Below are positions 1 through 4,091 of a stretch of DNA of 6,040 nt, one piece after another. The notes below the pieces were generated by a model. That model made no database searches and was not told the DNA's origin. It worked only from the letters and a program-made list of their open reading frames with translations. Where the stretch lies: assembly GCA_002311335.1 (NCBI GenBank), contig DBZX01000034.1:32868-38907 (forward strand), in the 5' to 3' direction. The position numbers and the translations under genes are program-made. Source of the DNA: a bacterium UBP10_UBA1149 (GTDB taxonomy: Bacteria; Desulfobacterota; Binatia; UBA1149). Every line of letters begins with the position of its first letter. Position 1 is the stretch's first letter.

Positions 1-54
1 ACCACTGGCATTATTACTGGCACTAACACGGGCAGCAGGACTGGCAGTCAATGA
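1..54 (+). CDS. 3' end of an upstream gene with a Thr-Gly-x-x repeat tail (partial)
   Basis: Reading from base 1, codons run open to a TGA at 52-54. The 17 residues are T-TGII-TGTN-TGSR-TGSQ, four tetrapeptides that each begin Thr-Gly. The stop overlaps the hydrolase start as ATGA, the usual sign of a translationally coupled pair in one operon. The 12-base DNA period matches the 4-codon period, and variation between copies falls mainly on the last two residues, which fits a translated repeat. Only the tail is visible, so the protein and its function cannot be named. Such a tail would be flexible and low in complexity. The alternative is a non-coding minisatellite upstream of the hydrolase; the open frame is short enough to occur by chance. 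Confidence 0.5.
   Translation, partial: TTGIITGTNTGSRTGSQ
4..51 (+). repeat. Four tandem 12-base repeats with core ACTGGCA
   Basis: ACTGGCA occurs at 4-10, 16-22 and 40-46, with the one-mismatch copy ACGGGCA at 28-34, all exactly 12 bases apart. The other five bases of each unit vary. The array may begin left of the window. The fourth unit ends on the A of the hydrolase ATG. The third unit carries AGGA (37-40), the best Shine-Dalgarno-like sequence for that gene, 10 bases before the start. Confidence 0.8.
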
Positions 55-905
55 AACACTTCAGGATAGATAGCAACGGCCAGCGCATAAACGTGACCGA
101 CTGGGGTGGGCAGGGCCGCACGCTGCTGTTCTCGCATCCCACGGGTTTTCTCGGCGCGGTGTGGAAGCCGGTGATCGACGAGCTGCGTGGCATCGGTTTC
201 GATGGTCGCGTCTTGTCGATCGATCACCGCGGTCATGGTCTCAGCTCCAAGCCCGACGACGGTTACCAGTGGAGTAACTTCGTGGACGATCTCGAAGGCG
301 TCATGGCCCGGCTCGATCTCGAAGCCGTCATGGGTGTGGGCCACTCGGGCGGTGCGACTACGCTGGCCGGTGTGGCGGCGGCTAACGGGAAACGATTCGA
401 GCGGCTGCTGCTGATCGACCCGATCCTTTTTGATCCCGTGGTCGACGTTTCGTTCGCCGAGGTGGACAACCCCATGTCGGCGCGTACGCGTACCCGCCGC
501 ATGGTGTGGCCGTCGCGCGAATACCTGTACGAAGTCTTTGTCACCAAGCCCCCCTACGACACCTGGACCGAAGCGGCCCTGCGAGCCTACGTTGAGTACG
601 GCAGCTTTGATCGGCCCGACGGCGAGATAGAGCTGCTGTGCCCTGCCCGCCTCGAGGCGCGGGTATACGAGCGTGCAGCAGAGTCCAATGGCTTTGCCTA
701 TCTCGAGGCCCTCGACCTGCCGGTACTCGTGGTAAAGGGAGAGACCACCGAGTCGTTTTCTGATGAGCGCGCCGCGCGTGCGATGGACCGCCTGTCGCAA
801 GGCCGCTTGCTGGTCGTGCCCGGGAGCACGCACTTCGTGCCCATGGAGTTTCCCCGCGTCATTGCCGACTTGATAGTCGAAGAACTCGACGACTCTGCCG
901 CCTGA
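51..905 (+). CDS. Alpha/beta-hydrolase family protein
   Basis: A 284-residue cytoplasmic protein with the alpha/beta-hydrolase fold and no signal peptide. The oxyanion-hole segment is HPTGF (29-33), DHRGHG (59-64) follows strand 4, and the nucleophile elbow is G-H-S-G-G (97-101) with Ser99. The catalytic His is His261 in GSTHF. The usual acid position after the penultimate strand (VLVVKGETTES) holds Glu231/Glu234 and no Asp; Asp123 after the preceding core strand is another candidate. Residues about 125-215 form the variable cap, so the substrate cannot be read; an ester, lactone or epoxide-like small molecule is possible. Length is typical of the family. The ATG at 51 is chosen because it overlaps the upstream stop (ATGA) and puts the first strand right at the N-terminus. 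It is probably cotranscribed with the gene to its left and converges on 920-1075 with a 14-base gap. Confidence 0.88.
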   Translation: MKHFRIDSNGQRINVTDWGGQGRTLLFSHPTGFLGAVWKPVIDELRGIGFDGRVLSIDHRGHGLSSKPDDGYQWSNFVDDLEGVMARLDLEAVMGVGHSGGATTLAGVAAANGKRFERLLLIDPILFDPVVDVSFAEVDNPMSARTRTRRMVWPSREYLYEVFVTKPPYDTWTEAALRAYVEYGSFDRPDGEIELLCPARLEARVYERAAESNGFAYLEALDLPVLVVKGETTESFSDERAARAMDRLSQGRLLVVPGSTHFVPMEFPRVIADLIVEELDDSAA

Positions 906-923
906 CCAGCTGGGCCTGGTCAG
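902..923. terminator. Perfect 8-bp inverted repeat spanning both stop codons of a convergent pair
   Basis: Bases 902-909 (CTGACCAG) pair perfectly with 916-923 (CTGGTCAG) around a six-base loop (910-915). The left arm contains the hydrolase TGA (903-905); the right arm contains the complement of the TGA of the minus-strand gene (920-922). The hairpin forms on either strand, so it could act as a shared bidirectional terminator or 3'-end stabiliser. No T-run follows on either side, so it is not a canonical intrinsic terminator. Confidence 0.5.
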
Positions 924-1075
924 TGCCCGTGGTTCTGTTGGTGATCGGCAGGCGAGGCCTGGGACGGCGAATGGCCGTCTGGCGGATGCGGGCTGTGGCC
1001 CAGGTAGCGGGCAAACGGCAGCGCGGCCAGTAGCAGACCCAGCAGGATGGCGGCGAGCAGGCGCGCGCCGTTCAC
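920..1075 (-). CDS. Small membrane-anchored protein with His-rich C-terminal tail
   Basis: A 51-residue protein that I do not recognise. It starts at a GTG overlapping the stop of the gene before it (GTGA), so it is very probably made by translational coupling; the GGGAG run lies directly against the start. Residues 4-25 are one hydrophobic helix rich in Leu and Ala, either a membrane anchor or an uncleaved signal. The remaining 26 residues are polar and rich in Pro, Ser and Gln, with six histidines (27, 30, 35, 45, 49, 51), ending NHGH. Such a tail could bind Ni, Cu, Zn or Co, but that is inference from composition alone. The frame stays open far upstream only as a shadow of the larger gene, so the overlap GTG is the sensible start. 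It converges on the hydrolase. Confidence 0.6.
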   Translation of the reverse strand: MNGARLLAAILLGLLLAALPFARYLGHSPHPPDGHSPSQASPADHQQNHGH

Positions 1076-1488
1076 TCCCTGTTTGCCGACCGTTGCATGG
1101 CCACGGTTACGGCCACGAGCAGGATCGCGGGCAGGTACACGGCCGGAAAATCGAGCAGCCAGTGATTGGCGGGCACCAGCCCGCGGGCGGTGTCGAGCAC
1201 GTGCACGGCAGCGTGCAACAGGTAGAAAAGACTTACCAGTACCATCACCGGCAGCCTGACGGCCGGTCGAACTGCGGCCCAGGCAAGCCCGAGTCCCATC
1301 ATGCCGAAGGTGGCGCCCACGTCGCGAATGAAGTGCTCGTTGGCGGGACCGAAGTCGGGCACGGCGGCCGGGATGCCGTGATACCAGCCAATCGGGTCGG
1401 CCAGCATCCAGGTGGCGTTGGCCAGGTTGCCGAGGGCAAACAGCGCGAGCGTCCACGCCCAGGGGTCGTTCTTGAGTTCTCTTTTCAC
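1072..1488 (-). CDS. Four-helix integral membrane protein of unknown function
   Basis: A 138-residue hydrophobic protein with about four membrane helices (roughly 10-30, 59-74, 80-97 and 112-130). Striking polar residues sit between and within the helices: WYHG (35-38), the loop motif N-x-H-F-I-R-D-x-G (50-58), and HAAVH followed by Asp (92-99). These look like conserved signature positions, and I recall similar N-x-H-F-x-R-D-x-G motifs in uncharacterised bacterial membrane proteins, but no function follows. The start is the GTG at 1488-1486, preceded at five bases by the purine run GGGAAAGA. The frame remains open upstream but that part is polar and overlaps pcs head-on, so it is left out. 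The stop overlaps the small His-rich gene by four bases, giving a two-gene operon. It is divergent from pcs across a 111-base spacer. Confidence 0.75.
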   Translation of the reverse strand: MKRELKNDPWAWTLALFALGNLANATWMLADPIGWYHGIPAAVPDFGPANEHFIRDVGATFGMMGLGLAWAAVRPAVRLPVMVLVSLFYLLHAAVHVLDTARGLVPANHWLLDFPAVYLPAILLVAVTVAMQRSANRE

Positions 1489-1520
1489 GTTTTTCTTTCC
1501 CGAGTCCTGCTCTTCACAAA

Positions 1521-1550
1521 GGTATAGACCGGCGCTGACGCAGTGCACAA
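1521..1550 (-). promoter_or_regulatory. Weak candidate promoter for the coupled membrane-protein pair
   Basis: On the minus strand a TTGTGC (1550-1545) and a TATACC (1526-1521) are separated by 18 bases, a plausible -35/-10 pair about 33 bases upstream of the GTG at 1488. The match to the consensus is only partial. I found no better promoter in the 1489-1599 divergent spacer, which must also hold the pcs promoter and is otherwise unremarkable. Confidence 0.2.
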
Positions 1551-1599
1551 CCCGGCCGTGGGGGTTTGCCAAAGCGCGGCGTGGGGCTATACGGAGCCG

Positions 1600-2310
1600 A
1601 TGCAGCCTGGTGTTTCGAGCGGGGGTTCCTTGGCCCGGGCGGTGGCCTGGGCGGTTCATTTCTACACGGCCTCGGGCGCCGTGCTGGGTTTTCTCGCGTT
1701 GCAGGCGGCTTTTGCCGGTGACCACCGCACTTGTTTTATCATGCTCGCCGCCGCCCTGGCGGTAGATTCAACTGACGGCACCCTGGCCCGAGCCGCCAAC
1801 GTGAAGCACGTGCTGCCCTGGTTCGACGGCGCCATGCTCGACAACCTGGTCGACTATCTCAACTACGTCATCGTACCCGTGGCCGTGTTCATGCAACCGG
1901 GCATGCTGCCCGACGAGTTCAGGTTGGTGCCGCTGGCCGTGCTGGCGGCGAGCGCCTACGGGTTTTCGCGTGCCGACGCCAAGGGCGTTGTCGAACACTA
2001 CTTCCTGGGCTTTCCTTCCTACTGGAACATCATAGCGTTCTACTTCGTGGTGCTTGGCACTGGCCCGATGATAAACCTGCTGGTGTTGGTCACCGCGCTG
2101 GTACTGGTGTTTGTGCCGCTGAGATGGCTGTATCCCAGCCGCAGCGAAATACTGCGCCGGCGCACGCTCGGCCTGGGCGCGGTGTGGGCGGCAGTGGCCA
2201 TCGTGCTGGTGCTGCGCTTGCCCGAAGTGCAACCCCTGCTCGGGACGGTGTCGTTGTTCTACCCGCTTTACTACATCGGGGCGTCGCTGGTGTATCACCG
2301 GCAGGGCTGA
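1600..2310 (+). CDS. pcs: Phosphatidylcholine synthase (CDP-diacylglycerol-choline O-phosphatidyltransferase)
   Basis: An inner-membrane enzyme that joins CDP-diacylglycerol and choline to make phosphatidylcholine and CMP, the one-step bacterial route. The CDP-alcohol phosphatidyltransferase motif is complete: Asp56-x2-Asp59-Gly60-x2-Ala63-Arg64-x12-Gly77-x3-Asp81-x3-Asp85. The 12-residue spacing and the VKxVLP segment within it match Sinorhizobium Pcs as I recall it. So do the AxxVHxxTASG N-terminus, the EYF/HYF-x-GFP-x-x-WN block (here 132-142) and the late LxFxP-x-x-x-LxP-x-R segment. About eight membrane helices, as in Pcs. The ATG at 1600 gives 236 residues, near the 241 of the rhizobial enzyme, and has GGAG at 1593-1596, though only three bases away. 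A GTG at 1543 is in frame but adds a non-homologous 19-residue leader without a Shine-Dalgarno. The nearest alternative is another CDP-alcohol transferase. No choline transporter is visible nearby, so the choline source is unknown. Confidence 0.85.
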   Translation: MQPGVSSGGSLARAVAWAVHFYTASGAVLGFLALQAAFAGDHRTCFIMLAAALAVDSTDGTLARAANVKHVLPWFDGAMLDNLVDYLNYVIVPVAVFMQPGMLPDEFRLVPLAVLAASAYGFSRADAKGVVEHYFLGFPSYWNIIAFYFVVLGTGPMINLLVLVTALVLVFVPLRWLYPSRSEILRRRTLGLGAVWAAVAIVLVLRLPEVQPLLGTVSLFYPLYYIGASLVYHRQG

Positions 2311-2315
2311 AGCCC
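2304..2315. repeat. Short inverted repeat with the pcs stop codon in its loop
   Basis: GGGC (2304-2307) and GCCC (2312-2315) flank TGAA, which contains the pcs TGA (2308-2310). The stem is only four base pairs, without a following T-run, so it is weak as a terminator. The rest of the 38-base convergent spacer (2311-2348) holds nothing recognisable. Confidence 0.25.
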
Positions 2316-2348
2316 GGGTGGCCTGTTCAATAGCTGCGTTGTAGGTTT

Positions 2349-3140
2349 TCAGCCGCCGCTTTTTTCGCCCGCCGCTTCTTCGATCTGCAGCGTTTGCAGG
2401 CTCGGCGTCTGTGGTTGCTCCATTCTCTCAAACGCTCTCGCGTGCAAAGTGTGAAGCGCTTGCTCGACTTCGACCCTGAGCAGTTCGGCGGAATTGTCTT
2501 CGTTGCCCGCGGTGAATGGTCCGAGAGTCTCCAGGCTCACCCTGCTGAAGGGCAGCGGCAGGGCAAAGCGGTCCCAGCCCGGCGCGTACCAGCAGCGCCG
2601 GCTGCTGCCACACACTGCGTAGACCGGCAGACCGGTGCGCGCAGCCACCACTGCAAAACCCACCTTGCAGGCCCCGGCCGGCCCCTGTGAGCCATCGGGG
2701 GTGATGTAGGTGCAGGAGCCGGTGTCGCGGGTTTCTGCGACGGCTTCGAGCAGGTAATCGACTGCCGGACGTCGGCGACTGGCGCGACTGCTCGAGCCAC
2801 CTCTCAGGGCGCGGTAGCCATAAAGACGACAGAGTCCGGCGATGACGTCGCCGATGTCGCCTATGCTCACCAGCGTGTGCATGCGCGAGCCGGCAAAGAA
2901 GAACGCCAGGTAGAGCAGGCCCTGGTGCAGGCTCACGACGATGCAATCCTTGCCAGCGGCGGCATCGGCCAGTGCCCGGCGGCCGGCCTTGTCTATGCTC
3001 ACGCCGCTGGTCAGGCGCACAAAGGCCAGCCAGCCCCTGAGCAGCCACGGCACCACGCGCGCGGCCGCGGCGACGCCGATTTTTTTGAGACGCCGTGCCG
3101 GGTGCAGCTTAGCGGCGGCAGCATGGTCACGTTGGGTCAT
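2349..3140 (-). CDS. DUF374-family lysophospholipid acyltransferase-like protein
   Basis: A 263-residue protein of the DUF374 branch of the lysophospholipid/lipid A acyltransferase superfamily, expected at the inner membrane and transferring an acyl chain to a lipid hydroxyl; the true acceptor is not known. The family blocks appear in order: a hydrophobic and basic N-terminus (about 20-45), IVVSLHQGLLYL (67-78) with candidate catalytic His72, RGGSSSR (113-119), ITPDGSQGP (146-154), a TGLPV strand (169-173) and WDRFALPLPFSR (189-200). The usual H-G pair is H-Q-G here. After about 210 the sequence becomes a charged helical tail of some 50 residues with no recognised domain. The ATG at 3140 has no strong Shine-Dalgarno; it overlaps the stop of a possible 10-codon leader. 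The gene converges on pcs, another phospholipid gene, which suggests but does not prove a shared membrane-lipid role. Confidence 0.8.
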   Translation of the reverse strand: MTQRDHAAAAKLHPARRLKKIGVAAAARVVPWLLRGWLAFVRLTSGVSIDKAGRRALADAAAGKDCIVVSLHQGLLYLAFFFAGSRMHTLVSIGDIGDVIAGLCRLYGYRALRGGSSSRASRRRPAVDYLLEAVAETRDTGSCTYITPDGSQGPAGACKVGFAVVAARTGLPVYAVCGSSRRCWYAPGWDRFALPLPFSRVSLETLGPFTAGNEDNSAELLRVEVEQALHTLHARAFERMEQPQTPSLQTLQIEEAAGEKSGG

Positions 3141-3260
3141 GACGACTGACTGCCCAGCGCTCGGGGCATTGTCAAAGCAGCAGGCTGTCGGTGCTGGTCA
3201 AGTTCGCCGCTACCTGCCATTTCTTGACGCAGTCATGGTTGGTCGTCAGGTTACGCCGCT
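3141..3260. promoter_or_regulatory. Divergent spacer between the acyltransferase and SDR genes
   Basis: These 120 bases must contain the starts of transcription for both flanking genes unless either is read from elsewhere. An imperfect palindrome with arms TGCCC (3151-3155) and GGGCA (3164-3168) lies ten bases upstream of the acyltransferase ATG and could be a leader hairpin or operator. TTGACA reads on the minus strand at 3175-3170 and TTGACG on the plus strand at 3224-3229, but neither has a good -10 partner. The SDR gene has only a modest AGG (3248-3250) ten bases before its ATG. Confidence 0.3.
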
Positions 3261-4043
3261 ATGAACAGACTTGATGAAAAGACGGCGATCATAACCGGCG
3301 GCGCGTCGGGCATAGGGCTGGCAACGGCGCGGGCGTTTACCGAGGCGGGTGCGACGGTGGTGCTGGCCGACGTACAGGACGGTTCGGAAGTGGCCGCTGA
3401 ACTGGGCGCGACTTTCATGCGTTGCGACGTGACCGACCCCGAGCAGGTGCAGGCGCTGGTGGACTCGGTGGTGAGCGCGCGGGGCCGCCTCGATCTCTAC
3501 TTCAACAATGCCGGCGTCGAGATCAACGGCCCGTTGATCGACACCGATCCCGCCGAGCACCGCCGCCTCATGGACGTAAACGTCAACGGCGTGTTTTATG
3601 GATTGCGCTCGGCTGTGAGCGCCATGCTCAAGAACCCCGGCCCGGTGCGTGGCGCTATCGTCAACACTGCCTCGGTGGCCGGCTTGGTGGGCGTGCCCGG
3701 CATGATCAGCTACAACGCGAGCAAGGGAGCGGTGGTGCTCATGACGCGTGAGGCGGCGGTGGAGTACGCAGCCGAAGGCATCAGGGTCAACGCTGTCTGC
3801 CCGGGCATCATACGAACCCCGATGGCGGACTCGGCCATGGCCGTACTCGGTGGAGACCACGAGCTGCTTGACGAAATAGGCGGGCGTAGCCACCCGCTCG
3901 GTCGCGTGGGCGAGCCCGAAGAAGTGGCCTCCGTTGTGAGATTTCTATGCAGCGACGACGCGTCGTTCGTGACCGGCGTCGCCCTGCCTGTGGATGGCGG
4001 CATGACGGCCGGCGTTATCTCGCCCGGCCCGCCACCCGAGTAG
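3261..4043 (+). CDS. Short-chain dehydrogenase/reductase (classical SDR, probably NAD-dependent)
   Basis: A 260-residue cytoplasmic oxidoreductase with a Rossmann fold, of full classical SDR length. The cofactor glycine motif is TGGASGIG (12-19). Asp37 at the end of the second strand (VVLADV) favours NAD(H) over NADP(H). Asp56 (CDV) contacts the adenine, NNAG is at 82-85, and the catalytic set Asn107, Ser138, Tyr151 and Lys155 (Y-N-A-S-K) is intact. PGIIRTPM (181-188) and VDGG (244-247) complete the family blocks. This resembles SDRs acting on secondary alcohols and ketones, such as hydroxysteroid, cyclohexanol or 3-oxoacyl type enzymes; the substrate cannot be told from sequence. The extra segment DHELLDEIGGRS (199-210) belongs to the substrate lid, and the tail ends in a Pro-rich GPPPE. 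It starts at the ATG at 3261 and converges on clpB across 39 bases. Confidence 0.92.
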   Translation: MNRLDEKTAIITGGASGIGLATARAFTEAGATVVLADVQDGSEVAAELGATFMRCDVTDPEQVQALVDSVVSARGRLDLYFNNAGVEINGPLIDTDPAEHRRLMDVNVNGVFYGLRSAVSAMLKNPGPVRGAIVNTASVAGLVGVPGMISYNASKGAVVLMTREAAVEYAAEGIRVNAVCPGIIRTPMADSAMAVLGGDHELLDEIGGRSHPLGRVGEPEEVASVVRFLCSDDASFVTGVALPVDGGMTAGVISPGPPPE

Positions 4044-4076
4044 GGCCGGCCTTCTCGCAGCCGCAATTGCCTACAG

Positions 4077-4091
4077 GCCGCCTCAGGCGGC
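4077..4091. terminator. GC-only 6-bp hairpin with the clpB stop codon as its loop
   Basis: GCCGCC (4077-4082) and GGCGGC (4086-4091) pair perfectly around TCA (4083-4085), which is the clpB TGA read on the minus strand. On the plus-strand RNA the stem can lengthen by one G-U and one A-U pair. It lies 33 bases past the SDR stop and is followed by a short TT only, so it might end SDR transcripts weakly or protect 3' ends. The rest of the 4044-4082 spacer shows only an 8-base palindrome, GGCCGGCC (4044-4051). Confidence 0.35.

Noticed and set aside
48..833. Long minus-strand open frame opposite the hydrolase
   Set aside because: Its translation is rich in Arg, His and Gln without domain motifs, and it lies exactly antisense to a gene with an intact catalytic set; it is a GC-driven shadow.
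1093..1527. Plus-strand His/Gly-rich 144-residue frame across the membrane-protein pair
   Set aside because: Its composition reflects antisense reading of hydrophobic codons; the opposite strand has credible helices and the GTGA coupling.
1768..2298. Minus-strand His/Gln-rich frame opposite pcs
   Set aside because: Antisense to a complete CDP-alcohol transferase motif, with no supporting signal.
2428..3048. Second minus-strand frame within the acyltransferase gene
   Set aside because: Same strand but a different frame, Arg/Gly/Pro-rich, while the DUF374 blocks are in the other frame; no frameshift is needed.
3170..3175. Perfect TTGACA on the minus strand upstream of the acyltransferase
   Set aside because: At 17 bases spacing the -10 position reads CAGTCA, a poor match, and transcription would begin almost at the ATG.
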